From: Eubacterium sp. CAG:248
Lineage (GTDB): Bacteria; Bacillota; Clostridia; Lachnospirales; Lachnospiraceae
DNA length: 49,124 nucleotides
Direction: 5' to 3'
Assembly: GCA_000436475.1 (NCBI GenBank)
Contig: FR886173.1
Span: 1 to 49,124 of the forward strand
Shown: in pieces, positions 16,579 through 24,794 of the stretch
Position numbering within the stretch: the first letter of the stretch is position 1
How the letters are laid out: each line of letters opens with the position of its first letter
Position numbers and translations under genes: made by a program
Notes under the pieces: model-generated
The model's input: the letters and a program-made list of their open reading frames with translations, nothing else
What the model was told of the DNA's origin: nothing
The model's database searches: none

Positions 16579-17613
16579 ATGGCAATACAGGAAGTTATTA
16601 AATATGAAGGTGATAATGACATTCTTATATATAAGCATCCTGCGGAGGATTTTAATACATTATCACAGCTTATTGTACACGAGTCACAGGAAGCAGTTTT
16701 TTTCAGTGATGGACAGGCATTAGATAGTTTCAAGGCTGGACGTTACACATTGGAAACTAAGAATATTCCATTAATTTCAAAGCTTAGAAATCTTGTTACA
16801 GGTGGAGTATCTCCATTTCACACAGAAGTATACTTCATTAATCTTGTTGGAACAGAACAGGAAATGTCTACAGCAAATATCCAGAAATATTTTAAGGATT
16901 TGATAGTTACAAGGGTTAAGAATTGTATAGCAGTGGAACTTAGCAGGTACAGCTACAATGAATTTAACCAGCATTTGAATGATATTTCTGAAAATGTTGC
17001 TGGGCTTATAAGAGATGATATAGCAGAATATGGAATTCAAATTCTTAATTTTTTCTTATCAGCAGTTAATATTAATGAAGATGATTTAATTGAGTTAAAG
17101 AATCTGGATAATAGTATGGCACAGAAGCGTTTTGAAGCTATGGGTAACAGGGATGCGGCTGTTATTGAGGCACAGGGACTTGCTAAATCACGAGAGATAC
17201 AAGGCTACAACTGGCAGCAGGAACAGCAGTTTAATGTCAGCAAGGCATTTGCAGAAAATGAGGGCTTTGCAGGCAATCCAGCTAATATGATGGCACAGAT
17301 TCCACTTGCATTTTCAATGGGCGATATGCTTAAAGGAAATATGGAAGCAGCAGTAAATGCCAATAACACAATGCAGAATTCAGCAATGAATATGCAGGGA
17401 GGTACAATGGGCGTACAGGGTGATTCAATGAATACGCAGGGTGCTTCGCTGGTGTGCAGTAAATGTAACAGCCCACTGCCACAGGGGGCTAAGTTCTGTA
17501 TGAATTGTGGTGAGAAGGTTACTCCTAAAGAAGTGTATTGTCAGGAATGTGGAGCAGTTATGCCGGCTAATGCACAGTTTTGTATGAACTGCGGAACAAG
17601 GAGAAATGTATGA
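16579..17613 (+). CDS. SPFH-domain protein with two C-terminal zinc ribbons
   Basis: A 344-residue member of the YdjI-like SPFH/virion-core group, which is usually membrane-associated. The N-terminal SPFH region is about residues 1-190 (QEAVFFSDGQALDSFKAGRYTL, FHTEVYFIN, TRVKNCIAVELSRYSYNEF). A Met/Gln/Asn-rich linker spans about 245-290. Two zinc ribbons follow: CSKCNSPLPQGAKFCMNCG and CQECGAVMPANAQFCMNCG. After FHTEVYFIN the sequence jumps directly to LVGTEQEMS. Relatives carry about 50 extra residues there, including a KWGT segment, so an in-frame internal deletion is likely. That comparison is from memory of the family. AGGAG precedes the ATG. First gene of a three-gene operon. Confidence 0.85.
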   Translation: MAIQEVIKYEGDNDILIYKHPAEDFNTLSQLIVHESQEAVFFSDGQALDSFKAGRYTLETKNIPLISKLRNLVTGGVSPFHTEVYFINLVGTEQEMSTANIQKYFKDLIVTRVKNCIAVELSRYSYNEFNQHLNDISENVAGLIRDDIAEYGIQILNFFLSAVNINEDDLIELKNLDNSMAQKRFEAMGNRDAAVIEAQGLAKSREIQGYNWQQEQQFNVSKAFAENEGFAGNPANMMAQIPLAFSMGDMLKGNMEAAVNANNTMQNSAMNMQGGTMGVQGDSMNTQGASLVCSKCNSPLPQGAKFCMNCGEKVTPKEVYCQECGAVMPANAQFCMNCGTRRNV

Positions 17614-18185
17614 TGAAATATATATTTTGTATTATCGCATTACTGATACAACCGGTATTTAGCTGGTATGTGTATCACAAGCAGGATAAGAAAAAAGCAG
17701 CACTAAAGATGCCAATGCTTTATTACAGTGTGGCATATATGGTAGTCCAGTTATATGTATTTTTTAAATTCTGTTCAAAGTTTCCAGAAAGATACAGCAT
17801 TTATTCTTATCTTATACAGGCGGCTATACTGTTAGGATTTGTAATATTTGAGATAATTTTGTGGGGAAGCAATAAGTATATAGAAGATGTAGATAATAAA
17901 GAGAAGCAATCTATACAGGATTTTAAAGAATTAATTAAAGATTTGGAAATATGCAGGGTTAATGTACAGGATACAGCCAATAAAGCGAATATAGACAAGC
18001 TTTACGAGAGAATGAGATATGAAAATCCGGTGAGTTCTCCAAAGGTTATAGAGGAGAATTTAAGAATTAAAGGGTTGATAGCTGAGTTAGCAGATATTAC
18101 AGATAATACTTTATTTGAAGCAAAATGTAATGAGATTGTTAAACAGCTTGATATAAGAAAAATAAAGAATACAAAGGAGCAGTAA
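17610..18185 (+). CDS. Membrane protein of the SPFH operon
   Basis: A 191-residue protein with three hydrophobic segments at about residues 4-20, 38-58 and 66-90. A charged cytoplasmic tail of about 100 residues is rich in Lys/Glu and helix-forming (DNKEKQSIQDFKELIKDLEI..). AAGGAG (17598-17603) and the ATGA overlap with the upstream stop set the start at 17610 and indicate translational coupling. The family is not recognised. Its position between two zinc-ribbon membrane-associated proteins suggests a membrane anchor or partner in the same complex. Confidence 0.7.
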   Translation: MMKYIFCIIALLIQPVFSWYVYHKQDKKKAALKMPMLYYSVAYMVVQLYVFFKFCSKFPERYSIYSYLIQAAILLGFVIFEIILWGSNKYIEDVDNKEKQSIQDFKELIKDLEICRVNVQDTANKANIDKLYERMRYENPVSSPKVIEENLRIKGLIAELADITDNTLFEAKCNEIVKQLDIRKIKNTKEQ

Positions 18186-18189
18186 AGAT

Positions 18190-19302
18190 ATGAAGGCGAT
18201 AAAATGCCCAAATTGCGGAAGTGAACAGGTTAAAGAGTTAACAGAAGAAAAGTATGCTTGTATGGCGTGTGATAATGTGTTTTTAATACATAATCATTCA
18301 AAGGAATTCAGAAAGACAGATGAACATATAAGCAGTATGCATCAGGATTTAAAAGATGATATCAGTAAGCTTATAAATAGCAGTAATATAGATCCTGATG
18401 CAATAATTGAAAAAGCTGAACAGCATTTAAAGAAAAAAGACTGGGATATAGCCAGTGACCTATATGATAAAGCATCACAAGAAAATCCTGATAAGTCAAA
18501 GGCCTGGTATGGCTTATATAGATCTCTTACAGGCGATTTTGAAGCTGTTGACAGATATGCCTTATTCGTATGTGATGGCAATTATTTTGATGATGATGAT
18601 AAAGAAATGGGAAGTCAGACATTTTTCTATGGAAATGGTCTTATAAGCAGAGCTTTAGATTGTTCTGATGCCGATAAAACAGGAATAATTGATAATGTAA
18701 CTGCATTTATTAAGAAATGTGCAGAACACGGTAAAAAAGATATTGAGGACAGCATAAAGGAATTACTTGAAGGCTTTGAGTCAATGAGAAAAGATTTAGA
18801 TTCACAGAGAGATATTGTAAAGAAAGAAAGGAAGAAGGACAAGACTAAGGCATTTATTCCAGCTGCTATTGTGCTTGCACTTTTAGCAGTATGTGTATGG
18901 TATTTCTTTGCATCAGGCGACTGGCTTGGCAAGGTATTAGGCGTTGCTGGTGTTATACTTGTATTAAAATTTGGTGGTAAATTCATAGGAAGAAGTTTTA
19001 GTAACGCTAAAGCTCAGGGTGTTGAATGGGATAATGTTGCCGAACAACAATTTGCTCCGATAATAGAGGATATGGAATCACAGGTTCAGGCAGTTATGCG
19101 TTATTGCATAGATTTAGATAATTACAATATTGTATTAGATAATCTTAAGAATAAGGATAAGTTTATGGAAGGTTATCTTGAAGGTGAGTTTAATGGTATG
19201 AAAGATTATGATAAGGTATCAGACAACTCAGAGAAATTTATATTTGATTTATTAGATGGTAAAATGGAAAGATATAATTACTTACTTGATGCAGTTAAAT
19301 AA
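18190..19302 (+). CDS. Zinc-ribbon/TPR-like membrane protein
   Basis: A 370-residue protein that opens with a zinc ribbon (CPNCGSEQ..YACMACDN, residues 6-28). A TPR-like helical repeat region follows (about 75-110: AEQHLKKKDWDIASDLYDKASQ, NPDKSKAWYGLYR), then a helical stretch rich in Lys/Asp. Two membrane helices occur at about 220-238 and 243-262. The soluble C-terminal helical tail is about 100 residues. AAGGAG lies 9 nt upstream and the gap to the preceding gene is 4 nt. The zinc ribbon, TPR and membrane pair suggest a scaffold with the SPFH protein. The biochemical role is unknown. Confidence 0.75.
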   Translation: MKAIKCPNCGSEQVKELTEEKYACMACDNVFLIHNHSKEFRKTDEHISSMHQDLKDDISKLINSSNIDPDAIIEKAEQHLKKKDWDIASDLYDKASQENPDKSKAWYGLYRSLTGDFEAVDRYALFVCDGNYFDDDDKEMGSQTFFYGNGLISRALDCSDADKTGIIDNVTAFIKKCAEHGKKDIEDSIKELLEGFESMRKDLDSQRDIVKKERKKDKTKAFIPAAIVLALLAVCVWYFFASGDWLGKVLGVAGVILVLKFGGKFIGRSFSNAKAQGVEWDNVAEQQFAPIIEDMESQVQAVMRYCIDLDNYNIVLDNLKNKDKFMEGYLEGEFNGMKDYDKVSDNSEKFIFDLLDGKMERYNYLLDAVK

Positions 19303-19411
19303 AAATTGATACGTCAGAGTAAAGATTAATCCGTTAAGGCAAAGATTAATGTGGCAGAGTGAAAACCAATCTGTTAAAATCCCATCTTTGACACTTTTTA
19401 GGTTAAAAATC

Positions 19412-19450
19412 GCCGCAAATGCAGACAGTTACTGCGTTTGCGGCTTTTAT
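19412..19450 (+). terminator. Terminator of the SPFH operon
   Basis: GCCGCAAATGCAG (19412-19424) pairs with CTGCGTTTGCGGC (19432-19444) through a 7-nt loop. TTTTAT follows. It is a strong, GC-rich intrinsic terminator. Confidence 0.85.
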
Positions 19451-19499
19451 ACATTTTTCGTGAAAAGCGTAATTGGTAGTAAATTTTCTGAAGGAAAAG

Positions 19500-19757
19500 A
19501 TAACCAGTGTTAAATGATAAAGCCTTATTTTTTCAATTATTTCAGTACTTCTTTTTCAATCACGTTTAACATCCTGTATTACATGATAAGTTGGATCAGT
19601 AGCTTTACTTTTCATAATTCTCATAAACCAAAACCTCCTGCAAAAAACTATATCTATTATATCATATATATACGAATGAGGGAAAATCAAAAATTTTAAA
19701 AAAAATAAGACCATTACTGGCCTGAGAGGGTTTTGGGGTGTCAAACTTCCGTGGAAA
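19500..19757 (-). mobile_element. Decayed 5' end of an IS1634-like transposase
   Basis: On the minus strand a GGAGG site (about 19632-19636) precedes ATG 19624 and MRIMKSKATDPTYHVIQDVKRD, then TGA (19556-19558). The same frame continues as KRSTEIIEKI. This matches the usual start of IS1634-type transposases (short basic strand, then DGKRS..VVEKLG), with the glycine codon turned into TGA. A TATAAT lies at 19661-19656. The sequence around 19725-19757 (GGGTGTCAAACTTCC) may be the outer inverted repeat. The rest of the element is gone. The family is assigned from sequence flavour only. Confidence 0.5.
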
Positions 19758-19911
19758 ATATAAAAACTATATAAGATACTTTCACTGACAATAATGCTGA
19801 TGAATTAACAAATTAGAGGATTAATTATAGAATTAATAGGACAGGCTATTTATACATACATAAATAAGTGTTATTATGTATATATATTGAGCGGTGTCTG
19901 TGAACATAAAT

Positions 19912-19943
19912 ACTGCTGGTTTTTAATGACCAGCAGTTTTTAT
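19912..19943 (+). terminator. Terminator hairpin in the permease leader
   Basis: A 9-bp perfect stem (ACTGCTGGT / ACCAGCAGT, 19912-19920 and 19929-19937) is followed by a T-run. It lies 56 nt upstream of the permease start, with no gene just before it. It may be an attenuator or the end of a small RNA. Confidence 0.65.
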
Positions 19944-19998
19944 GCAATATATGGGGAATAGTATATAGCATAATTCTTACTATAGCGGAGGATATTAT

Positions 19999-21159
19999 AT
20001 GACAGGAACGATTAATTCAGAGGCCAGACTGTCTACTTTTGAGGCAATATGTATGATAGTTGGCAACAGCATAGGAACAGGTATTATAGCAGTGCCATAT
20101 CTTGCAACAAAAAACAGTATGCTTGATGTTATATGGATGGTTGCTATTGCTTATATAGTCAATGTAATATTGCATTTAATAATAGCTGAGCTTTCATACA
20201 ATAATGGAGGTGTACAGCTTGTAAAAAGCTTTGAGGGAGAACTTTTTACTGGCAGGATGAAAAAGGTGTTCAGCTGGATAATGTTTATAGTATATGGGCT
20301 GGCTATTATGATAGGTGTGAGTGGCAATATCAATGGTGGGGCGCAGATATTTGTGAACTGGTTTAATATTCCGTTGTGGACAGCACAGCTTATTTATTAT
20401 GTGATAGCCGGAATAGTGGTATTTATAGGGATGAAGGCTGTAGGAATAGCACAGAAGTATGCAGTTGCGGTACTCATGGTTATAGTTGCAGTTATGACGA
20501 TTGGTACATTTATGCATCCTGTTAATGCTTTGTATACAGCACCATTTCATTTGAACAATCTGCTTGCACTTTATAGTATGGTGGTTTTTGCAACCTCTGC
20601 TAATCAGGCAGTTATACAGGTTGTTAAGGGACTTGATGGAGATGCGGGAAAGATTAGAAAGACAATATTTGCAGGTTTCGGATTATCATCTCTTTTCGTG
20701 CTTATTGTAACACTTACAGTGCTTCTTGGAACTAAGGGGACACTGGATAAGGAGCTTGCCTATATGCAGCTTGGTAAAAGCATAGGAAGCTGGGCTATGA
20801 TTCTTGCAGGTATATTTTCTTTGTTTGCCCTGCTTACTACCTTCTGGTCTAATACACTTGCATTAAGAGATGTAGTTCATGAGCAGATAGGAACAGGAAA
20901 CAGGATAAGCTGGCTTATAGCTACCATTCCATGTATACTTTTTGCTATATTTGGTGTAAGCAGTTTTATAGTCCTTACAAGGATAATGAGCGGTGTAGTT
21001 GTGCTGGTCAGTATCATGCTTGTGCTGACTTATGGAAAGTCAAGGAAAAAGGCTGGAAACAGTCCTATATGTGGTGTGTTTGGCACAGTTTATTTTCAGG
21101 TGCTTATGGTTATATCTACGATAATATCTGCAATCGGGGCACTTATACCACTCAGCTGA
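19999..21159 (+). CDS. Amino-acid permease (APC superfamily, HAAAP/aromatic type)
   Basis: A 386-residue inner-membrane transporter with eleven hydrophobic segments. The first helix holds the APC-type unwound motif GNSIGTGIIAVPYL (about residues 22-35), characteristic of sodium- or proton-coupled amino-acid carriers and close to the hydroxy/aromatic amino-acid permease group. Later helices show FATSANQAVIQVVKG and LALRDVVHEQ. GCGGAGG precedes the ATG. A terminator-like hairpin in the leader suggests control by attenuation. The gene is followed after about 40 nt by a metallophosphoesterase and may be co-transcribed with it. The substrate is not determined by sequence. Confidence 0.8.
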   Translation: MTGTINSEARLSTFEAICMIVGNSIGTGIIAVPYLATKNSMLDVIWMVAIAYIVNVILHLIIAELSYNNGGVQLVKSFEGELFTGRMKKVFSWIMFIVYGLAIMIGVSGNINGGAQIFVNWFNIPLWTAQLIYYVIAGIVVFIGMKAVGIAQKYAVAVLMVIVAVMTIGTFMHPVNALYTAPFHLNNLLALYSMVVFATSANQAVIQVVKGLDGDAGKIRKTIFAGFGLSSLFVLIVTLTVLLGTKGTLDKELAYMQLGKSIGSWAMILAGIFSLFALLTTFWSNTLALRDVVHEQIGTGNRISWLIATIPCILFAIFGVSSFIVLTRIMSGVVVLVSIMLVLTYGKSRKKAGNSPICGVFGTVYFQVLMVISTIISAIGALIPLS

Positions 21160-21174
21160 TAAAAGTCAGCGCAA

Positions 21175-21195
21175 AGAAGCAGCGCAAGAATGGAG
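21175..21195 (+). repeat. Second copy of the GCAGCGCAAGAATGGAG leader module
   Basis: Twenty-one bases here are identical to 14882-14902; both copies include GAAGCAGCGCAAGAATGGAG. In both places the module supplies the ribosome site of the next gene and the 3' arm of a GCGC hairpin. Confidence 0.7.
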
Positions 21196-21201
21196 ATTAC
21201 T

Positions 21202-22197
21202 ATGTATGGATCAGACGAATTTAAACAACTGGATAATGAAACATTTGAACTTAAGATAAATACAAACAGAGCTTATAAGATACTTCAGCTTACAGACATG
21301 CATCTTGGATTTGGTATATTTTCAAAGAAAAAAGACAGGCTTGCACTTAAGGCTGTAAGTCAGATTATAAAAAGGACTAAGCCTGATCTTATTGTGATCA
21401 CGGGTGATTCGGTATTTCCATTCTTTCCGAAAGCCGGAACTATGAACAATAAGCGCCAGGCAGAAATATTTATAAGATTTATGGACAGCTTTGGTATACC
21501 ATATGCACTTGTTTATGGTAATCATGACTGTGAAATGTTTGCAAGATACAACAAGGATAAGCTTTCAGATGTATACAGCTCAGGTAAATACAGTATATTT
21601 ACAAAGGGTAGAAAAGACATATATGGAATGGGTAACTACTTCATTAATCTTACAGACAGTGATGGAAAAGTCATACTGCCACTTGTTTTCCTTGACTCTA
21701 ATATGTATGGAGAGGGTGGCTGGTTCTACAGTGGTTTTGACTGTATACATGAAGACCAGGTAGACTGGTGTATGGATAAGCTAAGTAAGTTAAAAAAAGA
21801 GAATAGTGATGTCAGAGCGATGGCATTTTTCCACATTCCTGTAAATGAGTTCAAAGAGGCCTATGAAAAAATGAAAATGGGAGATAAAGCAGTTGTATAT
21901 AAGCATGGCAATATAGGTGAAGCTGATGACCATTTCGGGATTCCAAAATTTGAGGGCACTTTTTTTAACAGAGCAGTGGATAATGGTATTATAAAATGGA
22001 TGTTTTGTGGACATGACCACCTTAATACACTGTCTCTTGTGTATAAAGGTATCCAGCTGACATATGGAATGTCGATAGATTATCTTGGCTATAAAGGGAT
22101 AATGAATAGGCATACGCAAAGAGGAGGAACACTGATAACAAGGCATACAGATGGAAGTGTTTCTATAAAAATGGTTCCGCTTAAAGAAACATTGTAA
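21202..22197 (+). CDS. Calcineurin-like metallophosphoesterase
   Basis: A 331-residue cytoplasmic protein with every metal-binding motif of the family in order: DMHLG (about residue 32), GDS (about 68), GNHD (about 106-109), FFHIP (about 213) and GHDH (about 275-278). These ligate a di-metal centre that hydrolyses phosphoesters. No signal peptide is present. The start at 21202 is chosen because GGAG (21192-21195) is its ribosome site; the in-frame ATG at 21190 falls inside that site. The last codons begin a 13-nt tandem repeat that runs past the stop. The substrate is unknown; nucleotide or phospholipid substrates are possible. Confidence 0.88.
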   Translation: MYGSDEFKQLDNETFELKINTNRAYKILQLTDMHLGFGIFSKKKDRLALKAVSQIIKRTKPDLIVITGDSVFPFFPKAGTMNNKRQAEIFIRFMDSFGIPYALVYGNHDCEMFARYNKDKLSDVYSSGKYSIFTKGRKDIYGMGNYFINLTDSDGKVILPLVFLDSNMYGEGGWFYSGFDCIHEDQVDWCMDKLSKLKKENSDVRAMAFFHIPVNEFKEAYEKMKMGDKAVVYKHGNIGEADDHFGIPKFEGTFFNRAVDNGIIKWMFCGHDHLNTLSLVYKGIQLTYGMSIDYLGYKGIMNRHTQRGGTLITRHTDGSVSIKMVPLKETL

Positions 22198-22247
22198 AAA
22201 CATTGCGGTAAAACATTGCAGTGAAACATTGCAGTTAAACATTGCAG
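22186..22247. repeat. 12-13-nt tandem repeat across a stop codon
   Basis: Five successive units of AAACATTGCAGT type (one AAACATTGT, then four with CATTGC) begin in the last codons of the phosphoesterase gene and continue 50 nt downstream. Unit boundaries are about 22186, 22198, 22210, 22223 and 22236. The direct repeat suggests slippage expansion. Confidence 0.85.
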
Positions 22248-22258
22248 CATAAATAAGA

Positions 22259-22287
22259 TTGATAAATAAGAGTCATTCTGATAAAAT
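22259..22287 (+). promoter_or_regulatory. Sigma-A promoter of the DUF1846 gene
   Basis: TTGATA (22259-22264), a 17-nt spacer and TAAAAT (22282-22287) lie about 90 nt upstream of the start. Confidence 0.6.
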
Positions 22288-22376
22288 GTTAATATTCGGG
22301 CTTCTGTAATATTTTCAGGATTGGCTTTGAATAGTAACGACATTAAAGCGTTTCAAGGATTGGAGAACAAGTTAGG

Positions 22377-23855
22377 ATGAGAATAGGTTTTGATAATGAT
22401 AAGTATCTTAAGATTCAGTCAGAGCATATAAAAGAGAGAATAGGAAAGTTTGGAGATAAGTTATATCTTGAGTTTGGCGGAAAGCTTTTTGATGATTTTC
22501 ATGCTTCAAGAGTACTTCCAGGATTTCACCCAGACAGCAAGCTGCAGATGCTTATGCAGTTATCAGATGTGGCTGAGATAGTTATAGTTATAAGTGCAGC
22601 AGACATCGAAAAGAATAAGGTAAGAGGTGATCTTGGAATCACATATGATGTTGATGTTTTACGCCTTATAGGAGAGTTTGAAAAGAAAGGTCTTTTTGTT
22701 GGAAGTGTAGTCATAACTAAGTTTACAGGACAGAGTGCAGCTATCCAGTTTAAAGAAAAGCTTGAAAAGAAGGGAATCAAGGTATACCAGCATTATGTAA
22801 TAGAAGGTTATCCATCTAATATTCCTAACATAGTAAGTGATAATGGTTTTGGAAAAAATGATTATATAGAAACAACAAGACCACTTGTTGTTATAACAGC
22901 ACCAGGTCCAGGAAGTGGAAAAATGGCAACATGTCTTTCACAGCTTTACCATGAGAATAAAAGAGGTGTTAAAGCAGGATATGCCAAGTTTGAGACATTT
23001 CCTATATGGAATATACCGCTTAAGCATCCGGTCAACCTCGCGTATGAGGCTGCAACAGCAGATCTTAATGATGTGAATATGATAGATCCTTTTCATCTGG
23101 AAGCATATGGAAAGACTGCGGTTAATTATAACCGTGATATAGAGATATATCCTGTACTTAATGCTATATTAGAAGAAATATATGGTGAGAACACTTACTA
23201 TAAGTCACCAACTGACATGGGTGTCAATATGGCTGGTAACTGCATAGTAGATGATGAGGCATGCTGTGAGGCATCCAAGATGGAAATAATAAGAAGATAC
23301 TATGATGCAGTTAATAGGGTAGCTAAAGAGAAAGCATCTGAAAGTGAAGTATACAAGATAGAGCTTCTTATGAAGCAGGCCAAGATTACAACTGATGACA
23401 GAAAAGTAACAGTGGCAGCAAAGAAGAGAGCTGAGGAAACTGGCGTTGCATGTGCTGCCATAGAGTTTGAAGATGGTACAATAATCACTTCAAAAACAAC
23501 AGATTTCTTAGGAGCATCATCAGCACTCATACTTAACGCGCTTAAGTATCTTGCTGGAATAGAGCATGATGAGAAGCTTATAAAGCCAGAATTTATCGAG
23601 CCGATACAGAATCTGAAAGTGGAACATCTTGGTGGAAGGAATCCAAGACTTCATAGTGATGAGGTTCTTATAGCACTTGCACTTACGTCAGTAACTAATG
23701 AGAATGCGAAAAAAGCTATGGAGCAGCTTCCTAAGCTTAAGGGCTGCCAGGTTCATACAACAGTTATGTTATCTGAGGTAGACACTAAGACATTTGCAAG
23801 ATTAGGAGTGAATCTTACATCTGAACCAATAAGAGGAAGTAAGAAATTTTATTAA
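22377..23855 (+). CDS. DUF1846 family protein
   Basis: A 492-residue cytoplasmic protein, matching the full length of the DUF1846 family (about 490-500). The N-terminal signature is clear: GFDNDKYLKIQSEHI, LYLEFGGKLFDDFHASRVLPGF and IEKNKVRGDLGITYDVDVLR. The central TAPGPGSGKMATCLSQLYH and a catalytic-looking LGGRNPRLHSDEVLIALALT region are also conserved. Structures exist for relatives, but I know of no firmly established activity; a P-loop-like GPGSGK suggests nucleotide or cofactor binding. GGAG lies upstream of the ATG. It has its own promoter and a strong terminator, so it is monocistronic. Confidence 0.88.
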   Translation: MRIGFDNDKYLKIQSEHIKERIGKFGDKLYLEFGGKLFDDFHASRVLPGFHPDSKLQMLMQLSDVAEIVIVISAADIEKNKVRGDLGITYDVDVLRLIGEFEKKGLFVGSVVITKFTGQSAAIQFKEKLEKKGIKVYQHYVIEGYPSNIPNIVSDNGFGKNDYIETTRPLVVITAPGPGSGKMATCLSQLYHENKRGVKAGYAKFETFPIWNIPLKHPVNLAYEAATADLNDVNMIDPFHLEAYGKTAVNYNRDIEIYPVLNAILEEIYGENTYYKSPTDMGVNMAGNCIVDDEACCEASKMEIIRRYYDAVNRVAKEKASESEVYKIELLMKQAKITTDDRKVTVAAKKRAEETGVACAAIEFEDGTIITSKTTDFLGASSALILNALKYLAGIEHDEKLIKPEFIEPIQNLKVEHLGGRNPRLHSDEVLIALALTSVTNENAKKAMEQLPKLKGCQVHTTVMLSEVDTKTFARLGVNLTSEPIRGSKKFY

Positions 23856-23896
23856 ATATATAGATTTTATAATATAGAATCATAGATAAAGAACAG

Positions 23897-23951
23897 AAAA
23901 GACTGTTATACTATAAAGTGATATTCAACTCTTATAGTATAACAGTCTTTT
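23897..23951. terminator. Bidirectional terminator, 20-bp stem
   Basis: A 20-bp perfect inverted repeat (23897-23916 with 23932-23951) has A-rich and T-rich flanks. It serves both the DUF1846 gene and the convergent AraC regulator. Confidence 0.9.
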
Positions 23952-23963
23952 TGTTGTTAATTA

Positions 23964-24794
23964 TTATTGTTTTGTAAGCATTTTACGATAGCTGCTTGGT
24001 GACATACCAACAGCCTTTTTAAATACATCACCAAAAAAGTTGCTGTTATTATATCCACATTCGTATGCTATTTCTGTAATACTTTTTTCGGAGGATATAA
24101 GCAGCGATTTGGCTGCCTCTATCCTTGTTTTAGTAAGGTATTCCTTGAAAGTCATATTAGTAAATATTTTGATTTTTTTGGTAAGGCTGGATTCGCTTAT
24201 ACCAAACTTGGCAGCAGTTTCTGGCAGTGTAAGCTGTCTGCCATAGTTGTTTTCTATGAAATTCACAATTTCACCTATTGTAATGTTAGATAAATTAGTC
24301 CTCTGATTTATATTATGTGTATAACGCTGACATCGTATAAGATATATAATCAGTTCAAAAAAATAAGCTTTAGTAAGTGACTCAGACATATTGTCGAGAC
24401 TATATTTTTCAAATTGTATTTTCTCAAATATATTAGATAGATTTGAAAAACTTTTTCTTGATAATTGCAAATGTTTATTTATGAAAAGATTATTTATTTC
24501 ATCCTTGAAATCCTTGTTAAAATACCAGTTTAGCTGTTCAGTAGATATATACAGGACAGTTCTTTTGATATCCTGAGTAAAAGGGTATATAAAAGTATGT
24601 TCTTTGAAAGCGGGTATAAAAAGAACACTTCCATCTTCAAGATAATAAGTTTCATTATCTATGTATACATTACATTTTCCAGATTGAAGAAAATATATTT
24701 CGTTGTATTGATGGGAATGTGTAAGTGGTACATTTTTATTAACATGACGGATTCTGTGGTCTATTACAAAGTCTTTGCTTACGGTTGATAACAT
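23964..24794 (-). CDS. AraC-family regulator with cupin sensor
   Basis: A 276-residue transcription factor. Residues about 15-90 form a cupin-like sensor (THSHQYNEIYFLQSGKCNVYI, LEDGSVLFIPAFKEHTF). The C-terminal 100 residues hold two helix-turn-helices (LTLPETAAKFGISESSLTKKI and ITEIAYECGYNNSNFFGDVFKK). Start 24794 gives a protein beginning at the sensor domain; the frame extends to 24938 but that part is low-complexity and has no ribosome site. It is divergent from the PL10 pectate lyase gene, with 178 bp between the starts. It is therefore a likely pectin- or oligogalacturonide-responsive activator; that role is inference from position. Confidence 0.9.
   Translation of the reverse strand: MLSTVSKDFVIDHRIRHVNKNVPLTHSHQYNEIYFLQSGKCNVYIDNETYYLEDGSVLFIPAFKEHTFIYPFTQDIKRTVLYISTEQLNWYFNKDFKDEINNLFINKHLQLSRKSFSNLSNIFEKIQFEKYSLDNMSESLTKAYFFELIIYLIRCQRYTHNINQRTNLSNITIGEIVNFIENNYGRQLTLPETAAKFGISESSLTKKIKIFTNMTFKEYLTKTRIEAAKSLLISSEKSITEIAYECGYNNSNFFGDVFKKAVGMSPSSYRKMLTKQ

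Noticed and set aside
21790..22343. Overlapping minus-strand frames over the end of the phosphoesterase gene
   Set aside because: They are rich in Cys/His/Phe from reading AT-rich repeats backwards, have no ribosome site and overlap a clear gene.
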